Shown piece by piece: positions 52,451 through 61,401 of a DNA stretch of 64,000 nucleotides; within the stretch, counting starts at the first letter, position 1; every line of letters begins with the position of its first letter. The notes beneath the pieces were generated by a model. That model made no database searches and had not been told where the DNA came from. It saw only the letters and a list, made by a program, of their open reading frames with translations. Position numbers and translations under genes: made by a program. Where the stretch lies: assembly GCA_002354655.1 (NCBI GenBank), contig DELY01000044.1:215041-279040 (forward strand). Direction: 5' to 3'. This stretch comes from Pseudomonas sp. UBA2684 (lineage in GTDB: Bacteria; Pseudomonadota; Gammaproteobacteria; Pseudomonadales; Pseudomonadaceae).

Positions 52451-54115
52451 TTAAAAGGAGGTCTTGTACGTGAACGCCAGCCAACCGCGATCGGTGCCAC
52501 CTACGGCACCGTTGCCGTTGATCATCCGGTCACCGTTAGCGTTGCGCGAGTTCTTTTCCTGTGCCGAGGTATCGGCATAACGCAGGCTGAATTCATGCTG
52601 CTGGCGGTAGGTCATCTTGGCACCAACCGACCAGGACAGAGCCCCTTCGCTGCCGCCGCCGGCAGTGGCCGCGTTGCCCTCCAGGCCGTAGTTGACGGTC
52701 AAGGGCACATCCAGGGTCCAGGATGGCAGGATCTCTACATATTGCGGGGTGTAGTTCACCGCAACGGCGTAGTAATCATCGGTCGAGCAACCATCCGATT
52801 TATCCCCGACTAATGCAGCGTTTTGTACATCCCGGCACGCGGCGGAACCTTCACCTTTGTACAGCTCCTCGTGGGAGGTCACTTTATCCAGGCGGCTGTA
52901 GGCAAACTCGGCCACCAGGGTGGCGTTATTGGCGATGAAGTTACGCGGCACGCCGTATACAGCGTTGGCGACAAAGTGAATGGTGTTACCACGCGGGCCT
53001 TCGTCATCCAGCAGGCTGACGCCTGTAGCATTGAGTGCGCCGTCCTTGCGGTAGGACAGATCCATCCCGACAGCAGCACCGCCAATGGCCTTGGAAATAC
53101 TCACGCCATAGAGCTTGACGTCACGCGGGTAAACCAGGCGGTACGAGCGCTGCGCGACATCCACCTGCGGGGCCAGCCAGGCCTGGTAATCGTCGAACTC
53201 ACGGTAGTAAGCACCCACCGTGCCCTCGATCGCTTCAATGTCCAGCTTGGCCATCACGCCCCAGTTCTGCCCATCGCGCCCCCGCTTGGAGGTTGCATGG
53301 TTAAGATCGAAACCTGGACCAGCGGCCAAACGATCGGGACCTTCGAAGAACGGGTCCGCAGCGCCGAAATAGGTGCCACCGTATGGAAAGCGGGTGTTAT
53401 CCCACTCATAAAAGTATTGACCGGCAATCGACAGGTTATCGGTGACCTGCGCCTTGGCCGAGACCTGGCCGATGGGCAGGAACACTTCTTTGGTCTCGAT
53501 ACCTGGGCTGGTGACCGCTTTCACCGCATCGGTAGGTGCCTGCGAGTAGGACACGGCATGCGCGCCGAACAGCAAGCCCTCACCCCAGAACAACGCATGG
53601 CGACCGACTTTCAGGTTGACCGGCGCGGCGCCCAGATTGAAGTTGCTCCATACGAAGGCATCGAGGATCTCGCCTGACGGGCCATTGACGTAGCGCTCAA
53701 CCTCACGGCTGTATCGGTTGCCGTTATAGCTCGTCGAAAACCCTGGAACGCTGCTTTCAACCGAGGTGTCATCGTAGGCGTTGTCGTACCAACCCGCCGC
53801 ACTGACACGCCCACCAAAATCATTCTTGTAGGAAACGTCAAATTCGGTCAGCAGGTCCAGACGGTTGGTGACGATGTCGCCCTTGTCGAACTTGCCATCT
53901 GATTCATCGAAGTTCGGGTTGTTGAGGATCTTTTGCTCCTGATCCTCCATGCGCATGCCCAGGTTGTAGCGCACGGTAGTGTCCAAGCGCACACGAATGT
54001 CGGGGTTACCAACATCGAGCTGCAGGGCAGCAGCACTTCCGGCAGAACTCATGATCGCGAGCGCCAGCACACTGCGTGGCATCGAGATATGGCTAAGCGT
54101 TCTAATCATTTTCAT
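52451..54115 (-). CDS. DUF1302 family outer-membrane beta-barrel-like protein, copy 1
   Basis: 554 residues from the ATG at 54115 (GGAG 5 bases ahead). It has a signal peptide (residues 1-30), then a strand-rich protein rich in Tyr and Gly ending in DRGWLAFTYKTSF, a C-terminal Phe as in outer-membrane barrels. DUF1302 proteins are predicted outer-membrane proteins of hydrocarbon degraders. It forms a pair with DUF1329 and has a paralogue at 59631-61289. Likely helps hydrophobic substrates cross the outer membrane; inference. Confidence 0.92.
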   Translation of the reverse strand: MKMIRTLSHISMPRSVLALAIMSSAGSAAALQLDVGNPDIRVRLDTTVRYNLGMRMEDQEQKILNNPNFDESDGKFDKGDIVTNRLDLLTEFDVSYKNDFGGRVSAAGWYDNAYDDTSVESSVPGFSTSYNGNRYSREVERYVNGPSGEILDAFVWSNFNLGAAPVNLKVGRHALFWGEGLLFGAHAVSYSQAPTDAVKAVTSPGIETKEVFLPIGQVSAKAQVTDNLSIAGQYFYEWDNTRFPYGGTYFGAADPFFEGPDRLAAGPGFDLNHATSKRGRDGQNWGVMAKLDIEAIEGTVGAYYREFDDYQAWLAPQVDVAQRSYRLVYPRDVKLYGVSISKAIGGAAVGMDLSYRKDGALNATGVSLLDDEGPRGNTIHFVANAVYGVPRNFIANNATLVAEFAYSRLDKVTSHEELYKGEGSAACRDVQNAALVGDKSDGCSTDDYYAVAVNYTPQYVEILPSWTLDVPLTVNYGLEGNAATAGGGSEGALSWSVGAKMTYRQQHEFSLRYADTSAQEKNSRNANGDRMINGNGAVGGTDRGWLAFTYKTSF

Positions 54116-54562
54116 CTCAGCTCCGTTATTCTTATTTTTCAACGACTTAAGACAGAAAAGCAGGTCACGACTGCGTTGGGGTATTCCACAGAATGGCTCT
54201 ACACCTGAACACTTACGACGGAATCGTTCCACTCATCGTGAAGCACACCTTAGCGGATAAAATCCTGTAATTCCATATCCAGATTTAGATTCTTTATTGA
54301 GAATAAGCACGCACCTAATACGAAAAGCGTCTCAAAGGAAACGCCTGTATCCAGGTGAATATCAGGTAAGACGCTGGATACAGAGCCCGCGCATGGCGAA
54401 AAGCAAAATAAACACATTATTGATATTTGTTCAATATCATCTTTAGTCGTGGTGAGATTTAAGCTTTAATAAGCCTAGCACCGAGCCCACTTGGCGCTAT
54501 CCACGCCAGTGGAATTGAAGAGCCGAACGAACGCTCTGCCCCCTCACCCAGAAGGAGGACCT
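54116..54562. other. 447-base divergent promoter region
   Basis: It separates the DUF1302 operon (minus) from an SDR gene (plus). It contains operator copy F (54411-54433) and an inverted repeat TGTATCCAG (54346-54354)/CTGGATACA (54374-54382). The latter has a 19-base centre and could be another regulator's site. No gene seen. Confidence 0.5.
54411..54433. promoter_or_regulatory. Shared 23-bp operator, copy F
   Basis: AACAC at 54411-54415 and TGTTCA at 54428-54433, 129 bases upstream of the SDR ATG at 54563 and 295 from the DUF1302 ATG. The half-sites are identical to copy A at 6211. It lies 26 kb from the dit core, which suggests the regulon spans the whole window. Confidence 0.65.
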
Positions 54563-55411
54563 ATGAACATTGATCTCAGTGGCAAGCGCGTCATTGTCAC
54601 CGGTGCTTCGCGCGGCATCGGCTGGGCCATAGCCCAGGCATTCGCGGCAGAAGGTGCGCGGATCGCCATCTGCGCACGTACCGAAGAAGCCGTCATCAGC
54701 GCCGGCCAGGCCTTACAGGCAAACGCCCAGGCGGTAATTGCCCGGGCGGTGGATGTGACCGACAGCCAAGCGGTCAACGCCTTCGTCAAGGAGATCGCCG
54801 ATGCCTGGGGTGGCGTGGATGTGCTGGTCAACAATGCCGGTCAGGGCAAGGGCGGCAACCTGGACACGCTGACGCCGGAGGACATCCTGGAGCATGCGAA
54901 TATTCTACAAATGGGCCATTTCCGCTTTGTCCAAGCGGTGGTGCCCTACATGCGTGAACAACACTGGGGACGGATCATCGAAATCAATGCCTTGGCGGGC
55001 ACTATTCCGACCCCAGACGGCATCCCCTCGGTGATCAACCGCGCCGCCTGCGTCGCCCTGTCGCGCTCGCTGGGCATGTCCCTGGCCAAGGACAACATCT
55101 TGGTCAACAGCCTGAACATGGGCTGGATCGACACCGGACAGTGGGACCGCCACTACAAGGAGATGGGCCCGGGCGTGAGCCGCGAAGAGTTCGATGCCAT
55201 GGTCATGAAAGTGGTGCCGATTGGCCGCTACGGCAAGCCGGAAGACGTTGCCGGCATGGCCCTGTTCCTGGCCAGCGACTACGCCAGCTTCATCAGCGCC
55301 GCCTCCATCGATATCGCCGGCGGCATGGGCGGACAAATCGCCTACTTCCCGACCCTGAAACGCGATTTCGCCGCCACTATGCGCGAGCGCAACAACAGCA
55401 ACCAGGAATGA
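54563..55411 (+). CDS. SDR-fold protein no. 7 lacking the catalytic Tyr and Lys
   Basis: 282 residues from the ATG at 54563 (AAGGAGG, ideal spacing). The cofactor loop TGASRGIG is at 13-20 and NNAGQ at 90-94. The YxxxK motif is replaced by SVINR (S156 to R160), so the same pair of changes as in the SDR at 42851. It has extra C-terminal length (GGMGGQIAYFPTLKRDF). It is preceded by operator copy F and followed after 73 bases by a glutathione-peroxidase-like gene. Function uncertain. Confidence 0.88.
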   Translation: MNIDLSGKRVIVTGASRGIGWAIAQAFAAEGARIAICARTEEAVISAGQALQANAQAVIARAVDVTDSQAVNAFVKEIADAWGGVDVLVNNAGQGKGGNLDTLTPEDILEHANILQMGHFRFVQAVVPYMREQHWGRIIEINALAGTIPTPDGIPSVINRAACVALSRSLGMSLAKDNILVNSLNMGWIDTGQWDRHYKEMGPGVSREEFDAMVMKVVPIGRYGKPEDVAGMALFLASDYASFISAASIDIAGGMGGQIAYFPTLKRDFAATMRERNNSNQE

Positions 55412-55484
55412 CCGTCGCGGCCCCAAACGTGCCATCCCGGCAGACTGTTCAAGGGCCGCGCCCCTTACCCGCAGGAGCAAGCGT

Positions 55485-56036
55485 ATGAGTCAGAAACTCT
55501 TCGATATTCCGCTGACGTCGATTGGAGGCAACCACCTGACGCTCGAGCACTTCAAAGGCAAAGTGCTGTTGATCGTCAACGTCGCCTCGAAATGTGGGCT
55601 CACCCCGCAATACGAAGGCCTTGAAGCGCTGTATGCAGAAAAGCGTGAACAGGGGTTCGAAATTCTGGGTTTTCCAGCGAACGACTTTCACGGCCAGGAA
55701 CCAGGTAGCAATGAGGACATTCAAGCGTTCTGCAACCTCAACTACAACGTACAGTTCCCACTGTTCGCCAAGATCGCAGTGACCGGCGCTGCACAGCATC
55801 CGCTGTACCGCCTGCTTACCGAGACGCTACCGTTGGCCAGCGGCGACGGCCCGATGCGCGAACGCCTCAAGGGCTACGGCATCGAAGCCGAGCCAGCTCC
55901 GGCGGTGCAGTGGAACTTCGAGAAGTTCCTGATCAGCCGTGACGGACAAGTAGTCGGGCGTTTTGCTCCGGACGTCGCCGCCGATGCCCCCAGCCTGCGC
56001 CAGGCCATCAGCGCCGAATTGAACCTGACGCCTTAA
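55485..56036 (+). CDS. Glutathione peroxidase-like thiol peroxidase
   Basis: 183 residues. The peroxidatic C37 (VASKCGLTPQY), Q71 (FHGQEPGSNED) and the WNFEKFL tryptophan near 142 are the Cys-type glutathione peroxidase set. The usual second Cys of thioredoxin-dependent members is not obvious at its place. It reduces hydroperoxides. AGGAG precedes the ATG. Downstream of an SDR in the same direction; oxygenase-rich catabolism gives reason for such a gene. Confidence 0.93.
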   Translation: MSQKLFDIPLTSIGGNHLTLEHFKGKVLLIVNVASKCGLTPQYEGLEALYAEKREQGFEILGFPANDFHGQEPGSNEDIQAFCNLNYNVQFPLFAKIAVTGAAQHPLYRLLTETLPLASGDGPMRERLKGYGIEAEPAPAVQWNFEKFLISRDGQVVGRFAPDVAADAPSLRQAISAELNLTP

Positions 56037-56105
56037 GCCGGCAGCGCCGCCCGGCCAAACATTGCGGCCTGCTGCAAGCGGGCCGCAATGCTCACCCGTT
56101 AGTAC

Positions 56106-57017
56106 TCAGGATGCACACGCCATTATCAGGAACTGGCGAAACGCCTGGGCCGGCTCCGTCAATTGCGCGTCGGGGCACCAGATCAACCCCAGCTCCATCG
56201 GCGGAATGGCATCGGCCAAAGGTCGGCTCTCGATCTTCTTGCCTTCCAGCGACCAAGCTCGGTAGAGCATGTCCGACAGAATGGTCACGCCAAAACCATG
56301 GGCGACCAGCCCACGCAGCGCCTCCATCGAGGAGGTGCGAAAGGCCACATCCGGCGCCAAGCCTTGTGTACGCCAATAACGCAATGCCGACTCCTCGCCC
56401 TCGTCCACCGTCGGCATGATGTACGCGTGCTGGGCAACGTCGGCGAGGGTGATCGCAGACGCCGAAATAAGCGGATGCTGGCTCGCCAGCCACAGTTGTC
56501 GCCGCGAGCGGATCAACACATGGTGTTCGAAACGCTGCAGGTTGTGGGTGTTGGAGACGATGGCCAAGCCCATGTCCAGGCTACCGCCCGCGACAGCCGC
56601 CTCGATGCTCGCGCGGTCCATGTCGAGCAGGTCGATTTCCACCTGCGGGTAACTGCGTTTGAAGCGTGCCAGCAAGGCGGGCAAGAAATAACCGAGTACC
56701 GTATAAGACGCGCCAACCCTTACCACACCTTGCATCGAGTGGCCGAGGAACAACGGTTCGCTGAGTGCATCCTGCAACGTGTCGAGAATATGCCGGGCAT
56801 GCTGGGCAAACTTATTGCCTTCAGCGGTCAACGCAACGCCATACGGCAAACGCTCGAACAGGCTGACCCCCAGCGCCTGTTCGAGCTGTAAGACCGCTGC
56901 GGTAATCGCCGATTGCGAGACGTGCACCTTGAGTGCCGCCTGGGAAAACTGCCCCGCGTCGGCAGCCGCCACAAAGTAGCGCAGCTGACGCATCGAAATG
57001 TCCTTGCCCTTAGCCAT
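56106..57017 (-). CDS. LysR-family transcriptional regulator
   Basis: 303 residues from the ATG at 57017, with a weak binding site; M9 (MRQLRYF) is an alternative start. The HTH is near 22-45 (GQFSQAALKVHVSQSAITAA) and the rest is a LysR effector domain. Divergent from the AraC-type gene at 57192 over a 174-base spacer and convergent with the peroxidase gene. LysR targets are usually neighbours, so the AraC gene or the DUF1302 region is a candidate. Confidence 0.92.
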   Translation of the reverse strand: MAKGKDISMRQLRYFVAAADAGQFSQAALKVHVSQSAITAAVLQLEQALGVSLFERLPYGVALTAEGNKFAQHARHILDTLQDALSEPLFLGHSMQGVVRVGASYTVLGYFLPALLARFKRSYPQVEIDLLDMDRASIEAAVAGGSLDMGLAIVSNTHNLQRFEHHVLIRSRRQLWLASQHPLISASAITLADVAQHAYIMPTVDEGEESALRYWRTQGLAPDVAFRTSSMEALRGLVAHGFGVTILSDMLYRAWSLEGKKIESRPLADAIPPMELGLIWCPDAQLTEPAQAFRQFLIMACAS

Positions 57018-57191
57018 TTGTTTTTCTAATACCTGCGACGTGTATTTGTGAACTACCTGCGAGCAGCCGCTGAGTAAACTCAATTTTCGAGCGGATCCCC
57101 GCCCCACGGAAAAGGCGTGGCCGGCTCCCTAAAGCGGTCTCGCGACCGTCCGAGTTTCAGCACCAACAATAAGAACGGCTGAAGGTAGAAG

Positions 57192-58097
57192 ATGAACGCG
57201 ATCAACTATAGCGAGTACACCTCCGAACATTCCGGCGACTTTCAGACTGAAGCCTCTTTATCCAAGAAAGGCTTCGACATTCGTGTCGAGCATGCTCGGT
57301 GGTCCTGTTCCGGAACCGCAGTGGTGGAAATCCGCAACAGCTGCCTGATACGTCTGCTGTTGCCCGCTGACAACGTCAACCGCGACGACAGCGCATACAA
57401 CCTCGGACGTTTTTCCGGGCAGGGCATGCGCCACTTCAAGCAACTTGGCCCGCTGTTGTTCATTCCTCATGGTACCGAGTTTCATCTCAAGCATGGCGTC
57501 TGCCAACAGAAAGCACTCATCTGCCTGTTCGACCCCACGGCACTGGGAGCACTGTCGGCTTATCGCTGGAACTGGGAAGAACGCGCCAACGAAAGCATGC
57601 TCAACCTGCAGAGCCTCTACCTCCAGGCATCGTTGCTGCGGCTGGCAGAAGAAGTCGCTGCGCCGGGATTCGCCAGCGAGCTGCATACCGAATGCCTGTT
57701 GACCAGCATCGCTTTGGATCTACGGCGAGAGTTTCTCGGCCCCCAGGAGGTCAGCGAAGTCGTTGGCAAACTTAGCGCCAGACAGCTAAAGCTGGTGTAC
57801 GAGCTGGTGGAAGCCGGCCCCGAGGAAGACCTTTCCCTGAACCGCCTGGCGAATGTTTGTGCCTTACCGGTAAGGAAGCTGTCGCTCTACTTCAAGAACA
57901 CCACTGGCAAGACCCTGCGTGGCTATGTCGCCCAGGCGCGCGTGGAGAAAGCCATGGCTTTGCTCGCCGACCAGCGCCTGCTGATCAAGCAGGTGGCGTA
58001 TGGGGCAGGCTTCCAGAATGCCGCGGCCTTTACCGCGGCCTTCCACAAAACAGTCGGCCTGACCCCCGAAGAGTTCCGTCGCCAGCGTTTGGGCTGA
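57192..58097 (+). CDS. AraC-family transcriptional regulator
   Basis: 301 residues: an N-terminal beta-rich ligand domain followed by two HTH motifs (LSLNRLANVCALPVRKLSLY and IKQVAYGAGFQNAAAFTAAF) in the last 100 residues. AraC members usually activate operons. AAGG precedes the ATG. Close to the second DUF1302/DUF1329 operon (converging with it) and divergent from LysR, so it may control the envelope genes. The ligand is unknown. Confidence 0.9.
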   Translation: MNAINYSEYTSEHSGDFQTEASLSKKGFDIRVEHARWSCSGTAVVEIRNSCLIRLLLPADNVNRDDSAYNLGRFSGQGMRHFKQLGPLLFIPHGTEFHLKHGVCQQKALICLFDPTALGALSAYRWNWEERANESMLNLQSLYLQASLLRLAEEVAAPGFASELHTECLLTSIALDLRREFLGPQEVSEVVGKLSARQLKLVYELVEAGPEEDLSLNRLANVCALPVRKLSLYFKNTTGKTLRGYVAQARVEKAMALLADQRLLIKQVAYGAGFQNAAAFTAAFHKTVGLTPEEFRRQRLG

Positions 58098-58162
58098 AAC
58101 GCGCCTACGGCGAACCACTCACCTGGCAGCCGCTGCGCTAACTGAACCGAGTTAAAAGCCGT

Positions 58163-58190
58163 CAAAAAAAACGGCCCGTAAGGGCCGTAA
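58163..58190 (-). terminator. Intrinsic terminator of the second DUF1329 operon
   Basis: ACGGCCC (58171-58177) and GGGCCGT (58182-58188) form a 7-base-pair stem with a 4-base loop. On the minus strand it is followed by eight T residues (58164-58171 as A on plus). This is a standard Rho-independent terminator 50 bases past the DUF1329 stop. Confidence 0.75.
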
Positions 58191-58238
58191 AACTCATGGA
58201 GCGGAGCACTGGGCTAACAGCGGCCTGCTACACGCGCA

Positions 58239-59606
58239 TCAACGTTGCGTTTCCAGGGACACAATCGATTCGGGGCTCATGTCGCGCTCCGAGTGCGGCT
58301 TGTCATGGAATCGGTAGCCACCCTTCAGGGCGTCGTTGACCAACGCGTACATGCCTTTGTTAAAGTCATAGCTGACGTTCTTGACGTTGTAGGGGATGGT
58401 CTTGTCGTAGATCTGCACCCCGCTGAGAAACAGCGAGCGATACAGCGCGCCGCTCTGATCCCAAGCGTCGTACAGGCCGATGCCGAAGGTATCTTCATCG
58501 AGGTAGTAGGTCCGTTTGCTGTAGACATGGCGCTTGCCAGACTTGAGCGTGGCCTCGACCTCCCATACGCGATGCAACTCCCAACGCTCGCACACCGGGT
58601 TAGCGTGGTGCTTGAGAAATTGCTCCTCCTGCCCGCACTCGAAGTAGAACTTGTAGGCGTTGTAGGGAATGTACATTTCCTTCTTGCCGACCAGTTTGTA
58701 ATCGAAACGGTCCTGGCTACCGGAGAACATCTGTAGCTCGTCGAACAGGTTCACCCCGCCCTGGTTCGGCACCGGGGTGTCGTAGGCGAACTCAGGTGCC
58801 AGCTTGATGCGGCGCATGCCGGGGGTGTAGCTCCAGGCAAGGCGCGGTTTGCTCTGCGGGTCGAGGTAATCGGCGAGGATGATCAGTTGCCCGGCGCTAC
58901 GCGCGGGGTAGGTATCCATGGCCCATACCCGTGCGTACATCGCCGGATCGCGGTCGGCCTGGCCGACCTGGTAGTACGGCATTTCCTCGAAGGTGGTGGA
59001 TTCGGCGGCCTTGGTCACACTGCCATTGCTGTCCACTACCCAGCTGTTGGACGAGCTCGTGGTGGAGAAGCCAGGGCCGATCTTGTAACGCAGCTGCTGG
59101 TTCCAGATCACTTCGTTGCCATTCTTCGGGATCGGGAACGGCAAGCCGCCACGGCAGGTGGGATCGACCGCCAAGCCATCCTTGAGCATGCTGCAGCCGG
59201 TGGCATTACGCACCGTCGCCTGCAAAATATCCTGGGGATAGGCCGTAGTCCGGTGGCTCGGGTAGATATCCATGTACCAGCTGTCCGGATGCTTCTTCAG
59301 CAGGGCCTTCTGCCCTGCGCTGAGTTTGTCGGCGTATTGCTCGACATTGCTTGAGTCGATGCGAAACAGCGGTTTCTCATCCTTGAAGGGGTCGACCCAG
59401 AAACCGCTGTCGGGTTTGTGTCCAGCCGGGATGGTGCGCAGCCCACCCTCGTAGGGCGGAATGCTGCCATCGGCATTGCCGGCCTGCACGGCACCGAAGA
59501 GCGTCAGGCTCTTGCCAAGCTCCTGCGCCTCATCGGCGCTGACCGCTGCCTGGCTGCATGTGGCAAACCCCATCAAAGCGAACGCCAGGGCTATTTGATT
59601 TCTCAT
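58239..59606 (-). CDS. DUF1329 family exported protein, copy 2
   Basis: 455 residues with a signal peptide (MRNQIALAFALMGFATCSQA). Nearly the same length as copy 1 and close to it throughout (shared DSGFWVDPFKDEKPLFRID and GGLPFPIPK segments). GGAG precedes the ATG by 7 bases. It pairs with a DUF1302 gene 24 bases upstream, the same gap as in copy 1. The duplicated pair may differ in substrate. Strong intrinsic terminator downstream. Confidence 0.92.
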   Translation of the reverse strand: MRNQIALAFALMGFATCSQAAVSADEAQELGKSLTLFGAVQAGNADGSIPPYEGGLRTIPAGHKPDSGFWVDPFKDEKPLFRIDSSNVEQYADKLSAGQKALLKKHPDSWYMDIYPSHRTTAYPQDILQATVRNATGCSMLKDGLAVDPTCRGGLPFPIPKNGNEVIWNQQLRYKIGPGFSTTSSSNSWVVDSNGSVTKAAESTTFEEMPYYQVGQADRDPAMYARVWAMDTYPARSAGQLIILADYLDPQSKPRLAWSYTPGMRRIKLAPEFAYDTPVPNQGGVNLFDELQMFSGSQDRFDYKLVGKKEMYIPYNAYKFYFECGQEEQFLKHHANPVCERWELHRVWEVEATLKSGKRHVYSKRTYYLDEDTFGIGLYDAWDQSGALYRSLFLSGVQIYDKTIPYNVKNVSYDFNKGMYALVNDALKGGYRFHDKPHSERDMSPESIVSLETQR

Positions 59607-59630
59607 CGGAAGGCTCCGTTATTGGATTTG

Positions 59631-61289
59631 TTAGATGGAGGTCTTGAAGGTGAGTGCCAGCCAGCCACGGTCGGTGCCACCCACCGCTCCGTTACCACCG
59701 ACGCTGCCATCATTCAGGGTCTTGGACTGGGCGCGGCTATCGGCGTAACGCAGACCGAACTCGAAACGCTGCGCATAGGTGAGCTGAACCCCCGCCGACC
59801 AAGTCAACGCACCCTCGTTGCCGCCACCGGCCGTGGCCGCATTGCCATGCAGGCCGTAGTTGACGGTCAGCGGCACGCTCATGTCCCAGGACGGCAACAC
59901 CGACAGGTATTGCGGGGTGTAATTGAGCGCCACAGCCAGGTAGTCGCGTGTCGAGCAGCCGTCCGACTTGTCGCCCGAGCCAGGCGTACCAACGCGTGGG
60001 TCAATGCAGTTGGCGCTGCCTTCGCCCAGATACAGTTCTTCGTGGTCGGTGACCTTGCGCAGGTGGCTGTAGGCAACTTCGGCCAGCAGCGTGGCGCTAT
60101 TGGAGATGAAGTTGCGAGGCACCCCATAAATGGCGTTGGCCACGGCATGGATCGAGTCGCCGCGCGGCCCTTCGTGGTCTTGCAGATCCACGCCCACGGC
60201 ATTCAGCGCACCGCCCTTGCGGTAGGACAGCTCGCCGGCGACCGACACCGTATCGAGCATGCGCGAGAAGCTCAGCCCTACCAGCTTGACGTTACGCGGG
60301 TAGACCAGTCGGTAACTGCCTTCCAACGGGTTGACCTGTGGCGCCAGCCAGGGTTGGTAATCGTCGAACTGGCGGTAGTACAGGCCAATGGTCGACTCGA
60401 TGGCCTGGGCGTCGTATTTGGCCATCAGGCCAAAGTTGGCGGCATCGCGACCCAGGCGAGAGGAGCCACGCTGAAAGGTTGCACCGTTGGGCGCCAGCGG
60501 CAGACGGTCCGGCCCCTCGAAGAACGGGTCCGCCGCACCGAAGTAGGTACCGCCATAGGGAATCCGGGTGTAATCCCACTCGTAGAAATACTGCCCAGCG
60601 AGCGTCAGGCTCTCGCTGACCTGCGCCTTGGCGGATACCTGGCCGATAGGCAGGAACACCTCCTTGGTTTCGATACCCGGACTGGTCACCGCCTTGACCC
60701 CATCGGTAGGAGCCTGAGAGTAGGAAATGGCATGGCTGCCAAACAACAGCCCTTCGCCCCAGTAGTTGGTATGGCGCCCCACCTTCAGGTTGACCAACGA
60801 CTCGCCGAGCCTGAAGTTGCGCCAGACGAAGGCGTCCAGAATCTCGCCGGAAGGCCCGTGCACATAGCGCTTCACTTGCGAACTGTAGCGATTGTCGTGG
60901 TAGCTGGTGGCATAGCCGGGGACAGCACTGTGCACCTGATCATCGCGGTAGGCATGGTCGTACCAGGCCGCCGCGCTGAGCCGGGCGCCCCACTCCCGGC
61001 GGTAGGAAAAGTCGATTTCACTCAGCAGGTCGAGGCGATTGGTGACGATATCGCCTTTGTCGAACTTGCCGTCGGACTCGTCGTAGGTGGGGCTACGCAT
61101 GATGCGGCTGTCCTGCCCCTCCGTGCGCATGCCCAGGTTGTAGCGAACGGTGTTGTCCCAACGCAGGCGCATATCCGGGTTGGCCATCTCGATGGTGGCG
61201 CCCATCGCATGCCCCGTCCCGCTTAGCGCCAGGAACGTCATGGCGCCCCGGGTAAGCCACCATCGATCTTGTTTGCTCATGCCATTCAT
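59631..61289 (-). CDS. DUF1302 family outer-membrane beta-barrel-like protein, copy 2
   Basis: 552 residues from the ATG at 61289 (AAGGTGG ahead); M4 at 61280 is possible. Signal peptide, then the same strand-rich body as copy 1 (shared GQVSAKAQV, YFYEWD, ADPFFEGPDR) and the end WLALTFKTSI. Together with 52451-54115 it marks a duplicated outer-membrane module. A hydrophobic-substrate uptake role is inferred from the family's company. Confidence 0.92.
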   Translation of the reverse strand: MNGMSKQDRWWLTRGAMTFLALSGTGHAMGATIEMANPDMRLRWDNTVRYNLGMRTEGQDSRIMRSPTYDESDGKFDKGDIVTNRLDLLSEIDFSYRREWGARLSAAAWYDHAYRDDQVHSAVPGYATSYHDNRYSSQVKRYVHGPSGEILDAFVWRNFRLGESLVNLKVGRHTNYWGEGLLFGSHAISYSQAPTDGVKAVTSPGIETKEVFLPIGQVSAKAQVSESLTLAGQYFYEWDYTRIPYGGTYFGAADPFFEGPDRLPLAPNGATFQRGSSRLGRDAANFGLMAKYDAQAIESTIGLYYRQFDDYQPWLAPQVNPLEGSYRLVYPRNVKLVGLSFSRMLDTVSVAGELSYRKGGALNAVGVDLQDHEGPRGDSIHAVANAIYGVPRNFISNSATLLAEVAYSHLRKVTDHEELYLGEGSANCIDPRVGTPGSGDKSDGCSTRDYLAVALNYTPQYLSVLPSWDMSVPLTVNYGLHGNAATAGGGNEGALTWSAGVQLTYAQRFEFGLRYADSRAQSKTLNDGSVGGNGAVGGTDRGWLALTFKTSI

Positions 61290-61401
61290 GTAATCCACCT
61301 TCTTGTTTTTGTTTTCAGTCGTGATGGGCGCTCGACGAAATTGCAGGCGTCGAAACCCCATGGCGTGGCGTACGGGCCACACCAGGTCGCATCGAAACGC
61401 G

